A program made the position numbers and the translations under genes. A DNA stretch of 64,000 nt, from positions 25,497,293 to 25,561,292 of the forward strand of contig CM119267.1 in the NCBI GenBank assembly GCA_051294375.1, given 5' to 3'. Below, in pieces: positions 1-11,588 of the stretch (the first letter of the stretch is position 1; each line of letters starts with the position of its first letter). This stretch comes from Paraspadella gotoi. Lineage: Eukaryota > Chaetognatha. The notes beneath the pieces were generated by a model. The model ran no database searches. It worked only from the letters and a program-made list of their open reading frames with translations, and was not told where the DNA came from.

Positions 1-1809
1 CTTTTGCTTGATTTTGCAGGTATGTTTTCTTCTTCTCTTATCTTTCTTTAATTTGTATTCTCGAGGACTGGAAATAGTCTATATGTCTTTATTATACATT
101 GTATAATATACATTATACAAGATAAGGAAATGAAAGAAAAGGTCATGTAGAGAAAGGGGAGAATCTCAGACTGAATGTTCATAGGATCAAGAGGATAATG
201 GCTTTTATTACTACATACTTAATGAGAATTATACCTATTATATCTATAAATTATATTGATATTTGCGTTCGATTCGCACAAAAATCTTTTCCCGCATTTC
301 TCTCCTTTTTTCTCCTCCGATCTTCACACGTTTCTTTTCTTTTCTCTTCTTCTTTTTTAGGGTCGAGTCGAAGTCCACGTGGGCAAAGAAGACATGGTGT
401 TCGAGACTGGTCCCTTTTCCTTCTTCGGTGTTCAGGCTTTAACTTCTTTAAATTCCTCTCACTCCTTCCTCTCTTCTTCGCGTTCTTCCCTTAACAACCC
501 AGTCTCGCCCTCTGCGGCCGACGGCGGTCTCGGCGGGGTTCCCTCGGCTCCGCCCGTGGATCGCGAGGCGTCGGCGATGTCCGGCGCCGGAGGCAGCGGG
601 ACTTTTCAACGCGCAGGATCAGGCAAACCGCCGGTCTACGTCCCTGACTTTTCCGGTAAATGTAAACAAATTCTTTGAAATACGAATTGAAAAAAAGATG
701 ACTGACATTCGTCGTTTATAGTGCGAACGACCACCGACACTCAAATCCTCAAGATCCGCCGCTCTCATTATCTGGCGGCGCGGCGAGCGGTCTTACTGGA
801 GCGCCAGCCACGCGTGGCGAGATCTTCCGGCGCCACGACCCCCGGCGATGGCGGCGTCGATGACGCCTTCAACAAAGAGTGGACCAAAACTTTGAACCAT
901 CTAAATAGAGGATCTGATTTGAGGACAGGCAGTTTCAGGTCAAAACTCAAACGGCTTTTTAAGTCGTTGATAATAGATTATCAAAGTTTTCAATGAAGAT
1001 GTGGACGAACAAAGACTTCTTTATTTTCCAGAGATGATTGGCTCGCCCGCGATCGCCGCTCGACCGCCTCGTCGACGGCAAAGGAGCCAGAAACCAGCAG
1101 CGAGACGCTCCCGAGTCCGCAAATGTACAGTCAACGGTTGTCTGACTTTTTTTCGGGCGGAGCTGACAACGCCATCGCCGCCGGCGCCGTCGGAACGAAG
1201 CGAAGTGGCGGAGAGAAGCGGCGGGAAATAGGTAACGAATTTGATCTAAAAAACGGAACCGTATTTCGATTTTTATTTGTTTTACAGGTAATTCTATCCC
1301 TCCAGCGTCGGATGGAGACGCGTCGACCTTGAGCCGCAGCTTTGGCGGCGGCGGCGGAATGATCGCTGCCAATAGACCTGATTTTCGTCTAAGTCCTGAA
1401 TCCTTACCTCCGTCCATTTCGGGTGAGGACTAATTTTAGATTTCTTTTTTAATATTTATTTACACTTATCATCTTAAATCTTTCCTTTTTATTTCGGCTC
1501 GATATTAAAGCTCTGGCCAGTCCCCTCTCGCCCTACGATGAAGGACGCCTTCCATCTCCCGACTCCAGCGCCACCGCTCCGCCAGTTCCTTCGCCGCCTC
1601 CGCCCTCCTACGCCTCCCTGGCCCCGACCGAACCGCCTCCGCCGCGTTCGGAGGCTGCCGCTCTGCATTCTGGCCCGGCAGCTCCGTGTTCCGAGGCTGC
1701 GGCAGCACCAGGCGGTGATTTTTCGAACGCGCCGGAAGTAGACTTGGCCGACGTCGCTGTCGTCGACGTTCGGAGCGAGAAGAAAGCTTTTTTGGCGCGT
1801 GACAGTTAA
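1..1809 (+). CDS. CNNM: CNNM-family magnesium transporter, 3' part of gene
   Basis: CNNM (ancient conserved domain) proteins are plasma-membrane Mg2+ transport proteins with DUF21, CBS-pair and C-terminal cyclic-nucleotide-binding-like domains. Only the last part is in the window. Exons: 1-19, 361-655, 722-938, 1032-1231, 1288-1422, 1511-1809; all joins are GT-AG and phase-compatible, giving 387 residues and a TAA stop. The first exon ends in FCLILQ and the next continues GRVEVHVGKEDMVFE, matching the family's FILILQG-VEV-GKE segment. Further on, GPFSFFGVQAL and YVPDFS-VRTTTDTQILKIRR match the conserved cNMP-like domain and the tail of CNNM2/4. The remainder is a Pro/Ser/Ala-rich low-conservation tail. 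The 5' exons with DUF21 and CBS lie outside the window. The family call is firm; the exact paralogue is not determinable. Confidence 0.88.
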
Positions 1810-2535
1810 TGGGGAAAGAGCGGAATATGTCGGAAAGACTCCTTTTCGTTACTCGTCCTGTTCCGTGCCACAATCTCTCCCCTTACCAAACTGGCAAAAC
1901 CCACGATTTTGGCTAAGCCCTTTTCTTCCCTTTCTTTCCCCGCCCCTTTTTAAAAAAATAAGACTCCTATAATTTTAAGATTTTAATGGAAAAAAAAGAG
2001 AATTATTTAAAATTTGTCCGTGGCAGGGGATTGGAAGGGAAGTGGGAGAGAAAATGCTTGTGAGTGGCATGTCTCCTTGTCTTCTTTGGTTACGGGGAAA
2101 AGCAAAAATAATCCGATCCGAAACAAACTGAACTAAAAGAAACTGTTCTTCTTCCCTTCACGCAATAGTTTTTCTCCCCGAGTTCCTTTGGCAACTTAAT
2201 AATAATCGACACAATTAACAGTTTTTAATCTGTGGCTTTTTTCGTCGCCGCTTTGTTATTGTTGTTTAATTAATGTTGTTTTTCGCCTCAGCGGAGGCTC
2301 GTTTCGCCTCGCGGTTGAACCGATGGAGCGCAATGCAATCAATGCATATTATTATTAAATCTTATGGATAATTTTTTTCGTAATTAAATCTTATGGATAA
2401 TTTTTTTCTTAAATAAAGTTAGGAAAGCATTTTTAAAGGTTTAATTTTATTACTACCCCTAGTTTTGGATTCTCTGTTGGCCCTGTGCGATCCTACTCTG
2501 CGCCAAATTATTATTATACATATATATATATATAT
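1810..2535. other. 3' flank of CNNM gene, no coding signal
   Basis: AT-rich intergenic DNA. A short imperfect direct repeat (AATCTTATGGATAATTTTTTT) sits near 2360-2410, and an AT dinucleotide run (2518-2535) leads into the foldback element. No convincing ORF or RNA gene was seen. Confidence 0.6.
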
Positions 2536-3146
2536 TAAGTGCGTTAGTAAAATTTCTAATTTAACTTTAATTAAAATTCTAAAAGTGAGGAATAAACAAC
2601 ATTATACTAATGAACATTTATGTAATAAAAAAATTTATAATAAATTTTTCAATTTATCCAGTAGGTCCATATTTATACTAAGTATTAAACCAATAAATGT
2701 TAAAATTTCAAAACAGTTTTTTCTAAGTTATTTTTGCAGATTTGGATTTGTCATAAAAAGTTGATAAAAAGAAATATAACTCTTTTTGAAAAATTCCTTC
2801 ATTAAGTGGGTCAAAAATTAGAAAAAGCTATATTTTAAACTGAAAATTAACTTTTTATATATTAAATATAGTTTTTTTTAATTTTTACCCCACTTAATGA
2901 AAGAATTTTTTAAAAATGATTATATATTTTCTTTTATCAACTTTTGACGAGGAATTCAAATCTGCAATCAAAATTAAGAAAAGCCTATTTTGAAATTTTT
3001 CGATTTTATAACGATAGTATTTATATAAATATACTCTACTGCGAAAATTAAAAAACATAAAATTAATTTTTTTTATAAATTAATCGTTCAACTGATGGTA
3101 TGTTGTTCATAATTGACTTTTAGAATTTCACTTTCACTACGCCTTA
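2536..3146. mobile_element. Foldback MITE, copy 1 of 3
   Basis: About 610 bp. One of three related copies (others at 13255-13862 and 50037-50639). The 3' end reads ACTACGCCTTA, the inverted complement of the TAAGGCGTAGT start seen in the other copies; this copy has a mutated start (TAAGTGCGTTAG). The left half (for example the stretch with CATTAAGTGGGT) is mirrored by the right half (ACCCCACTTAATG), so the whole element is a long imperfect palindrome of AT-rich arms. It has no coding capacity. Flanks are AT dinucleotide repeats on both sides, so a target duplication cannot be proven here. Confidence 0.8.
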
Positions 3147-3621
3147 ATATATATATCTCCTCGTCAATTTTATCCACTCTTGAAAAATGAGGGTCGGTGC
3201 AATGAGTCTTTACTTTTATTCGATTCTCTGAGATCTCGTTAATTATTATTTGTATCACTGCTTACCAAAGAAATCCGATTAGCATATTTCTATTTTAAAG
3301 CCATTCGACGCTCATATAAGAAAAGTCATATTTATTATTTAATATTTATTGAATAATGTCTATGCTCGTAACTCGTAAGTTAAAAAAAGTGCAAAGCCTA
3401 AAGAATCAGTAATACTTATTATCAGGCAATATAATACTGAAGTCTCAAATCATTTGATAATCGCAGTACCTTATTTACTACTTTAACTAAAATTAAACAA
3501 TGTACTTATAGTAATTTCGAAGTATCAAGAGCATAACATTCTTAATCAGTTTAATCACAAATATAAAAGAAATACACTTAGCAAAGCTCAATTCTGTTCA
3601 CTTCTCATTTTTCGTTTTGAT

Positions 3622-3692
<71 letters not shown>

Positions 3693-3986
3693 TTTAATTC
3701 CTTCGTCTGGGGTTTTATGTTATGGTGTTTATAATTTAATAAAATAGTATTAAGCTGCTTTTTGGCTGTAGTTTTAGCGTACTAAACTATAATGAAAATC
3801 GAAATAATGGTTTTTCTCTCAAATTTGGCTTTTCTCATCGCAATGTTCGCAGGTCTTTTTGTTCCAGTGACACAATGTCAGTTTTATCAGCCTTCGATTT
3901 TCAATTAACATTGACAATTTGTCATACAAAAGAAACGAAGTTGTGGTTAATAGACAACGAGAAATTAATTATTAAGAGAAAAATCA
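3147..3986. other. AT-rich intergenic stretch upstream of F-box gene
   Basis: Holds the poly(T) tract and otherwise AT-rich sequence with no ORF of note. It presumably includes the promoter and 5' UTR of the F-box gene; no distinct promoter element was identified. Confidence 0.5.
3624..3689. repeat. Poly(T) tract, 66 bp
   Basis: Uninterrupted run of 66 T. It may be a poly(A) tail of an inverted retroelement or simple slippage; no retroelement body was recognised beside it. Assembly length may be unreliable. Confidence 0.9.
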
Positions 3987-5825
3987 ATGGAATATCTTCC
4001 CGATGTAATCCTTAGCGCCATCTTTTCCCTGTTGACTCCAGATGGACTCGTGGCCGTCGCACACGCCAGTCGTCGCCTGGCGCGAATCGCCGACGACGAA
4101 TTTTTGTGGCAGGCGAGTCATGGCGAGTTTAATGTCCATTAGACAACCGACCAGCGACGAATTATATAAAAGCAATGAAGGTCCACTTCTTTCTCCTTTC
4201 TTTATTTCTGCAGTCGGCCATCTTTTCCACCTTTGGCATCCCTCGTCGTCTCTACCCCGACTCAGACCCCAAGACCTTCTACGTCTCCGTCCTCTGCGGT
4301 CGCGTCTCCTGGTTGGGCGCGTGGATGATGCGATTCGGCCAAGGATTTTGGGGAGTCGATGCCGACGCATTTGGCGGGATGCTCCGCGTCGTTCTCCGCG
4401 AAGGGGAGATGTTTGGCCTCGAGACTTTAGCGCCGCCATTCGGGACGAGGATCCTGGAATCCGTCGTAGAGACTCCCGTCTTTAAAGTGAATGTCCGGGG
4501 AGAGATCGAGTGCTTGAGACCTTTGAGAAAAAGAGAGGAAGAAGACAGAGCTGAAATTGGAGGTCACGGGATAAAAGTCCAAGAACGCCCCGTCTCTAAA
4601 AAAGAGAAAGAAGAGGAAATGATAAATAAGGCCGACCGAGTGGTAGATGAAGCTGAAAACGACGACGTTCATGTGGTCCTGTATTGCGAATGTCTTCGCC
4701 CACAATCTCATCGGAGACGCGACGATTACAGGTTTTTTGAGGTCGAATGATGAGAAGAAAAAAAAGTCGCTATTGACCCAAGTTTTAATCGCGGAAATTC
4801 ACGTCCTGCCGGGAAAAAGTGAAAGATATAGAGAAATTATGTGTACTTTTAATGTCTAATTACGAGAAACGTCAATGAAGAGGATGGCACGACGAGTCGC
4901 CGTGACCTTCGCTACTTCAGAGGATACGAAAAGGGATTTCAATTCCATTTTTGGGCCAAATCTTTTCGATGGCCTCTCGTTCACGATTCGACTTTCGTCG
5001 GGCCTCTTCGTTCCGGCCTTTACAAAGGTTCGACTGCTTCCTTACCAAATACTTTGGGGCGGGTGAGGACACTCTTTAATTCTCTCCTTAACCTCAGGCA
5101 CTTACGGTCGTTACGGAGTTGAGTTGGTTCAGGTCAGAGTAGATCCGGCGTCGGCGACTGCGATCGGCGTCAAAGTCACCGGCGATCCCAACGTCCCTGC
5201 CGGAAAGTTAAGCTTTAACGCTAATCTCGCCGAAGCCGTTTATCTGACGCTAGAAGATCAGGTCTGTGTGTTTATCCTATCGTTGCCATTTAACAGTTAT
5301 CGAAGGGATAATCACACCGGAGCGCCTTGTATGTGTTTTGTACATTCGTCTCGAGCAACCGACCAACCATGAAGAATTTTCTCACCTTTTTTCTCCTCTG
5401 ACTTTTTCATTCAGTCTTTCTTACCGTCGCTGCAAAGGGTGAAGCCCATGACTTACCCGGCGCCGCTCACCCAACCCTTCGTCCTTCCCCGCTACTTGGA
5501 GCTCGACGCCCCAAACTTCCAGTTTCCCTCGATCTGCGCGGGAAGATTTTTGGCGAGGGTTCAGGTAGATTTCAAGTCCGTGCTAGAGGAAAAGGCTCAT
5601 TTTGTCAATCTTTTCTTTTGTTTTGACGACTTATAATTGGCCTTAGCCCTTGTTATTCTTTTTCATTCAATTGTCATATTTTGACTCTTCTAGGTCGCGA
5701 AAATGAAGTTCACTTTCTCTCGGTTTCTCCCTGCGCATTTGGTTGTCTTTGATGATGATAATTTTTGCGTCGTCGTTTTTCGCCTCAACAAATTAATGCT
5801 CTTTCATCGAATCGGAAATCTATGA
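3987..5825 (+). CDS. FBXO31: FBXO31-like F-box protein
   Basis: FBXO31 is the substrate receptor of an SCF ubiquitin ligase. Exons: 3987-4112, 4214-4731, 4867-5027, 5098-5261, 5415-5564, 5694-5825, all phase-compatible, 416 residues. Exon 1 encodes an F-box (YLPDVILSAIFSLLTPDGL ... DDEFLWQ). Exon 2 carries WLGAWMMRFGQGF then AFGGMLRVVL and TPVFKVNVRGEIECL, matching the LGLWQPDIGPYGGLLNVVV and PLFRI..ATVEC blocks of human FBXO31. Exon 3/4 GLYK-GTYGRYGVELV and GVKVTGDPNVPAGKLSF match GLFKGTYGSHGLEIV and GTKITGDPNIPAGQQ. The last exon HLVVFDDDNFCVVVFRL matches the C-terminal beta strands. Intron 1 uses a GC donor (CAG|GCGAGT). The exon 3 acceptor is weak and its N-terminal half aligns poorly, so that boundary is the least certain. 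Confidence 0.85.
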
Positions 5826-6035
5826 TCTCGCTATTTTAGATTTTTTTTTACATATTTTTTTGTTTAAATATGAATTATGCGTTATGTAAAGTTAAAATTT
5901 ATGATTAAAGTTTTACCTTTTGCAATGATTTTTGTTTCACTATTTAATTATGAATATACCGTTTTGATCATCGCCATAAAAGTTAAATAGAATTTCGCTC
6001 AAGAGTTTAGACTCGTGTTTTCTTCTCTTCTTCCA

Positions 6036-7528
6036 ATGATTCTTCCTCTACTTCGCTGCCGCTTTCGACTTACCCCCCGCCGCCTTTTTCTCTTCTTCCT
6101 CACCCTTCCTCTCCTCTTCATCCTCCGCGAACTCTTCCTCCTCTTTCGCCTCGCTTCTTGTTCTCTTCGCGACGCCGAATCCGACTTCCGGTCGCTCTGC
6201 CTCGATTTTGCTGATCGAGCTATCGACGGTTCCGCCTGTCGTCGCCTCTGCGGCGCCAAGACTCTTTCTCCTTCGCGGTGCCTCAGTTTTCGTCAAGGCA
6301 AGCGGGTGTGGGAACTCTACGACGCTGATGACGAAGACCACTCCCCGTTGATTTTCAAGCGCAGTCGATCCCCGCCAGATCCGCTGCCCAATGAGTTTTT
6401 CCTTCGTCCGGCGCCGACTAAGCGACTGAAGGCGCTTATCGCGGAGTCGGCCGCATCACGGACGGCACCGTCGGTTCCCATCGACGCCGATGATCCGGCG
6501 CTGCTTAGGAAGTTGTTTGGAGACTCGAGTTTCATCGAGAGCTTTAAAGCCGACGATAAAAACATCGCCGCCCGTTTTAACGTCCTCTGGCGCCTGATTC
6601 AACAGGACGAGTTCGTCCTCTCCTCTATCTTGGCGCCGCGGACCGACGCCGTTTTAGGAATCGCTGGATTTTGCGGCGCTTTTTACGCCGTCCCTCGTGT
6701 AAACGTGGTTTCCAACGCGGCTCACCTGGGCGCCGCCGCCGCAAGGCTCAACGCATTCCGGGCGCTGTTGGTCGCGTTGGAGGCTTTCGAGTCGGAGTTT
6801 CTCGAAACTTTAAACATCTGTGACATGAAGATGACAAACTTTGGATTTTACGTTGACGAGGTCGTCGGGAGAAAATCGTTGAAAAAGGTGGACATATGAT
6901 TAATGATTATTTTCTACCTCATTACGACGTAAAATGTTGATGCAGTCATATTACTTCTCCATATTTTGCCTTTTTTTCAATTTTGGATCACAACGATTCT
7001 CAGGTACCAAACTCGTTGACGGACCCTCATCTTAAAGCGGCGCTCATAGATTTGGACGCTGCACCGTTCGACACTCAATTAGCGTCTATTTTTCGTCCCT
7101 CGGCGTCGGCAGAGATCGCCGATTATTTCCCGAAGGCAAAATCTGGCGCCTCCATCGCTCCGAGCAAGAACGAGACGCAGCGCTTGACCTTCGAATTCGG
7201 CTGCGCCACTGATGCGGACTGCGTCTTTTTCGACTGCCGCAGCCGCTGCGGCGACGACGGAGTTTGCAGCACTGTGAGGATCGGCAACAACGCCCGATCC
7301 ATGTGCGAGAAGATGCTTCGCCCGGCCACAGGTTGGCGAAGTTGGCTGGGATGGTCGACGCCCCTCGTGGACGAGACCGTCGTTAACGAGGTCTCAATGG
7401 AGGTGTATCGCGCCGTCCTGCGCGACTGCCTCTCCGACACTCATTGGGAAATTTGCGAGCGCGTGTCCTCGAAGAAGGAATGCGTGCTTAGCATCCTGAG
7501 GAGATTTCGTCGGGTTTTTGACGGATAA
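6036..7528 (+). CDS. DIPK1: DIPK1/FAM69-like divergent protein kinase
   Basis: DIPK1 (FAM69) proteins are ER-resident, cysteine-rich, divergent protein kinase-like proteins anchored by an N-terminal membrane segment. Exons 6036-6887 and 7004-7528 join in phase 0 to give about 458 residues. The first in-frame ATG (6036) is chosen because it precedes the hydrophobic anchor (LFLFFLTLPLLFILRELFLLF region, residues about 17-40). Visible family marks: an N-terminal Cys-rich segment (SACRRLCG), a catalytic-loop-like CDMKMTNFGF near the exon junction, a metal-binding-loop equivalent LIDLDAAPFD just after it, and a distal Cys cluster (CATDADCVFFDCRSRC ... GVC). Whether it keeps kinase activity cannot be told. 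The length is close to the family norm. A stop follows immediately after RRVFDG. Confidence 0.82.
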
Positions 7529-8093
7529 ATGGAGAATTTCATTTCGGGTTTTTCGTGATTGGCCGGTCGAAAGTCGGGCGTCGAGTTTATGGGTGCGGCC
7601 TTCAAGGTGACGACCTTCGAGTTGTTTGCCTAACTTTCTAGAATGTTTATTTGAAATCGTATCGTTGTAGTAGTTACAACCGGTTATAAAAAATAGCACC
7701 CAGCAGCTTAGCCCTGTCAACTCGTGAGGTGTCGTGTGCCAACGAATGCGACACAAGAAGCATAAAAAATGGTCAAACATTTTCTACACCAACCTTTTTG
7801 ATATGTTCACTGTTCAGTGTTAAGAGAATTTTTGACAAATTCCAAAATGACCTTTGTAGAATGGGTGATGATGGCAAGACTCCAGCCGTTTGCCCACATA
7901 ACTACAAACAAAGAACGCACTTAAAATTTAATTAATTAATTAAATAAATAAAGATCGATCACTGAAGGCAATTATCTCTTTTCAAATTTAAACAAATAGT
8001 AATATATTCTCTCCAGATAAAAAAATGTTTAAAATTTATTTAAAAATTTTAAAACATGAACGCAATTTGCATCGAAGAGAATAAACCTTCCAA
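7529..8093. other. Intergenic stretch between DIPK1-like and OGFOD2 genes
   Basis: 565 bp, no supported gene. Contains a TTAATTAATTAAT run near 7925-7945. It must hold the OGFOD2 promoter, but no clear TATA or CCAAT arrangement is visible. Confidence 0.5.
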
Positions 8094-11000
8094 ATGCTTT
8101 TGGTCAAAGGGAGCGCCCTTCGCTGCTCGTGTTTCTTCACGGAAAACTTTTTCAGTCGACGCCTCCGGGGACATTTTCGCTTCGTCGATAAAGCCTCTTT
8201 TCTTCGGGACTATGACCAAATCTTACGCGCCGCCGGAGTCGACTTTGGCGACGGTGCCGGAACCGGTCCTCGCTTGAATGATGTCCTTGAGGAGATGGAG
8301 ACGGAACGTCGACGCCGTCAAGACGCCGGCGCCGAGATCGCGGCGCGTAAGGCGAAGATTGCCCGGCGCTATCGCCTCGCCCGACCCGAGATCTTTGCGC
8401 TCGACACAGAAGCTCATTTGGCGCCGGATTTTAGAAGGATCGCTGCGATTTGCGTCGAAGGCGACACGGCGGCGAAGGCTAATACGTCGACACCTTTTAT
8501 TCGCAGCGAAGAGGCCGATTTTGTTTTTTCATTCCCCGTCTTCTCCACCGAGTTTTGCCGACTCTTGATCGAGGAGATTAACCTCTTCGAGGCGTCGAAC
8601 CTTCCCAAAGGCCGGCCCAACACCATGAACCGTCACGGAATCCTCCTCGACGAACTGCTCGACTTCGAAACTGGTTTTGTTGATCCCTTAAGGAGGGATT
8701 TCGTGCAACCGATCGCCGAGGCGTTGATGCCTGGTAAGAGTTGAAATATAAGTCAAAGGTTTTTACAGCTAATGATATTAGAATGATTACAAGGCTTTGC
8801 CGGAGTGACCCTGGATTCACAAAAGGCTTTCATCGTGAAATACGACGAAGCGGAAGACGTTGACCTCTCTTATCACTACGACAACGCGGAGGTGACACTC
8901 AACGTTTGTCTCGGAACGGATTTCGATGATGGCCAATTGTATTTCGGAGACGTGAAAACATTTGACGATGATGATGCCAAGTCGGGGACGGTGAGTAGAC
9001 TGACTCACTGAGGATAAGAATATTTCTAACAGAGGGATATCTCTGTTGTAAAGATGGTTACCCTGAATATACATGACATCGGTTAATATAGGTTTAGTGG
9101 ATATTTAATCAGTGACTAAATAGTTTGAAGGCTACTTGACTGGCTTCTTGGTAAGACTAATGAACTAGAGAGTTAGGCTTGCAATGTATTCAAGTATAGA
9201 CCTATGAAAAGATAACAATTACATGTTATTATCTTAATGGATGCTAAACCTAAGTGTTGTGCTAGCAAGGGCATAGTGGTTCAAAACCGACCCTTGTAAC
9301 CCTAGCTGACTAAGGAATAATTCTCTGAGAATATATTTCTTTCACTAAACATAGAAAAGTCAGCTGGAATCACAAGAATAATTAAAGTAGTAAACTAGCA
9401 ATCATGATAATTAAATCATTAATTATTTAGCTATTAATTGAACCACAAATAAACATGATCATTTACTAATGTAAAATAATAATATTAAACCTTTGAATAA
9501 AAATTTATCTAAGCTTAATCAGAATACGACAATATGCAAATGAGATTGAGGAACTCGATCTCATTTCAGACAATTCAAAAATTAATCTGCTACAGACCGT
9601 CACAACCACGGGAAATTAAAACGTCCTCGTTTTATAAAGTTCTTGAGAAAACGGAGCACCAGTCCAAACACAATGGATGAAAATTCCTTTATTGTAAGAG
9701 AGAAATGATGAGTGGTTGGCGATAAGATGACCACAAATTGTAGATGAGAAATTAACGATTGATGAAAGGTTGAGGATAAGGAAAATTTGGTGATGAAGAG
9801 ATCACAAATTGAAGATAGGTAAAAAGAAAATTGGAGATTAAATGATCGCAGAAATTAGAAACCAATTGTAGAAAATAGATTAGATGATAACGAATGTTTC
9901 TTTTTTACAAATTTAATATAAATTAGAAAACACTTACCAATGGTACCGATCAAAGGCAGGCAAGGCTTGATATCGAAGAGCTGTCCAACAGCACATCTTG
10001 CGTCAAAGCTAGCAGAAAGGGCAGCGACGAGAACATAAACTTGAAACATGGTATATACACAAGAAGTTTTTTTTTTTTTGGAAGAACAAATTTCATTGTA
10101 ATAAAAGTTTGGTGGTGTCGCAAAAAACACTAGTGGTGACTTTTCCGTGGGCGCGGCACTGGTGTGTAGTTATTTAATCCGTAGTTTAATGCGTAGTTTA
10201 ATCCGTAGTTTAATCCTTAGTTATTTAATCCAATTATCCACAAGCCCGGTTTGTGGGTAGATTTACACAGGAGTCTTTTTCCTAGGGCGCGTTTTTATTT
10301 TAGATTGAACCTGAAAGAAATGAATTAAACAATCATTAATACACAAGCACTAATAGTATCCACTACTAGTTTCAAATAGTAATTTTTTAAAGCACAGTAA
10401 AATCAATGTACATTACAAAATTAAATACACATGTTCAAATTAAAATGTAAGCCAAAGTATTAATGAAATCCACTTGAGAGTTGAGGAGAGTCCACTAGGA
10501 ATTATGAAGCTGTGGTCTGTAGTCACTTGAGACCCTTATATTAATCTACCATTAACCTTAACCAAGTCTTACCAGACTTAACCTTAACCAAGTCTTACCA
10601 GACTTAACCTTAACCAAGTCTTACCAATAAAAAAGGTCGTCACCTACTTTTTTATTACATTCATGAAGTCGCAAATCGAAGAAGCACTTAAAAGGTTTTT
10701 TTTTAACGAGTTTATCATGACGGCCTCACACAGATAATTACGTCCGCGTAATTGTTTTTGATTCGCAAGTATGCGTTTTGAAATTTTTTTTTTACAGCAC
10801 AATTGTTTTTTTTTTATCACCAGAGAGTGGATGAGAAAAAAAAGCGTAAGGTAGAGAAGAAATAAGAATAGAAAAGCATATATAATAGAAGGAAAAAAAT
10901 TAAGGAAAGAGGGCTTGCGAATCAAAAACAATTAAGCGTACGTAATTATCTGTCTGAGGTCATGATAAACTCGTTAAAAAAAACTTAAGTGCTTCTTAAT

Positions 11001-11330
11001 ATGCAAATGAGATTGAGGAACTCAATATCATTTCAGAGAATTCACAAATTAATTTGCTACATATTTTATCTTTCGACTTCTCTCACTCCCTCTCGCTTTT
11101 TACAGACGCAGACGCCACGCTACGTCTCCGTCCCCCACGCAGTTGGGCGCGGAGTTCTTCACCGCGGGCTGCATCGTCACGGAGCTCTGCCCATCTCGCG
11201 CGGGCAAAGATACAACCTCATCTTGTGGTTCCGCGCTTCGTCCGTTCGAAATCGACGTTGCCCGATGTGCGGGCGGAAACCCGATTTGGTCGATGTGGAG
11301 GACGGGCACGACGGGTTCTGCCGAGTTTGA
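8094..11330 (+). CDS. OGFOD2: OGFOD2, 2-oxoglutarate/iron-dependent oxygenase domain protein
   Basis: Member of the prolyl-4-hydroxylase-like 2-OG/Fe(II) dioxygenases; substrate unknown. Exons 8094-8733, 8794-8990, 11106-11330 (phases 1 and 0) give 353 residues, against about 350 in human. The start is chosen because RCSCFFTENFF..HFRF lines up with the human N-terminus (CRCACFCTDNLY..HVRF). Conserved blocks: LPKGRPNTMNRHGILLDEL; LSYHYDNAEVTLNVCLG with the HxD iron ligands; GRGVLHRGLHRHGALPISRG with the distal His; RYNLILWFRASSVRNRRCPMC with the 2-OG-binding Arg and a Cys pair. Intron 2 is 2.1 kb and filled with repeats and a MITE, yet the splice sites (ACG|GTGAGT, TTTTTACAG|) are intact, so the gene looks functional. 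Confidence 0.93.
9537..9594. repeat. Direct repeat unit, left copy (OGFOD2 intron)
   Basis: About 58-60 bp beginning ATGCAAATGAGATTGAGGAA and ending TTAATCTGCTAC. A near-identical copy lies at about 11004-11061. A more diverged relative begins at 24050. Together the pair bounds most of the intron's inserted DNA. Confidence 0.7.
9938..10049 (-). CDS. Possible antisense first exon encoding a signal peptide
   Basis: On the minus strand an ATG at 10049 opens a frame MFQVYVLVAALSASFDA followed by RCAVGQLFDIKPC, a good-looking secretion signal with two nearby cysteines. It ends at a strong donor (ATTG|GTAAGTG, phase 1). It is an island of balanced base composition inside AT-rich intron DNA of OGFOD2. 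No second exon could be identified on the minus strand before 9000, so this may be a nested small-secreted-protein gene, a dead exon or chance. Confidence is low. Confidence 0.3.
10680..10997. mobile_element. MITE with about 90-bp terminal inverted repeats (OGFOD2 intron)
   Basis: Left end AGAAGCACTTAAAAGG, followed by TTAACGAGTTTATCATGAC and AGATAATTACGT and TTGTTTTTGATTCGCAAG, is repeated in inverted order at 10915-10997, ending CTTAAGTGCTTCT. The arms differ by small indels. The interior is poly-purine/AT-rich with no transposase. It is a non-autonomous DNA transposon or foldback element sitting harmlessly inside the intron. The target duplication is unclear. Confidence 0.75.
11004..11061. 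repeat. Direct repeat unit, right copy (OGFOD2 intron)
   Basis: Right member of the pair described at 9537; differs at a handful of positions. It ends about 45 bp before the OGFOD2 exon 3 acceptor. Confidence 0.7.
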
Positions 11331-11588
11331 AACCTTTTTTTAGGAATTCTTTCACGATTCATCCTTCTTTTTATTGATTACGCGCTTACTGTGATAATTC
11401 TGACAAGTTTAAATATTTTCGTGCCCTCTTGTCTTATATTTAATTATTTTTTAAGAGGTTTACTATGAAATATTTGAGTTAACTAGCATCGCCACAAAAA
11501 ACAAACCGTTTCGGCCGCTCGTTGCGTTCGAGGGCGTCCCTTGGCGCCTTTATTATTCTCTCTCTCTCCACTCATCTCGTCGGTCTTG

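Noticed and set aside
4647-4859. Separate small ORF after FBXO31 exon 2
   Set aside because: It overlaps exon 2 in another frame and its only distinctive stretch is intronic under the phase-consistent model; no family match.
6015-6035. Upstream non-ATG start for the DIPK1-like gene
   Set aside because: The frame is open to 6015, but the first ATG (6036) already precedes the membrane anchor.
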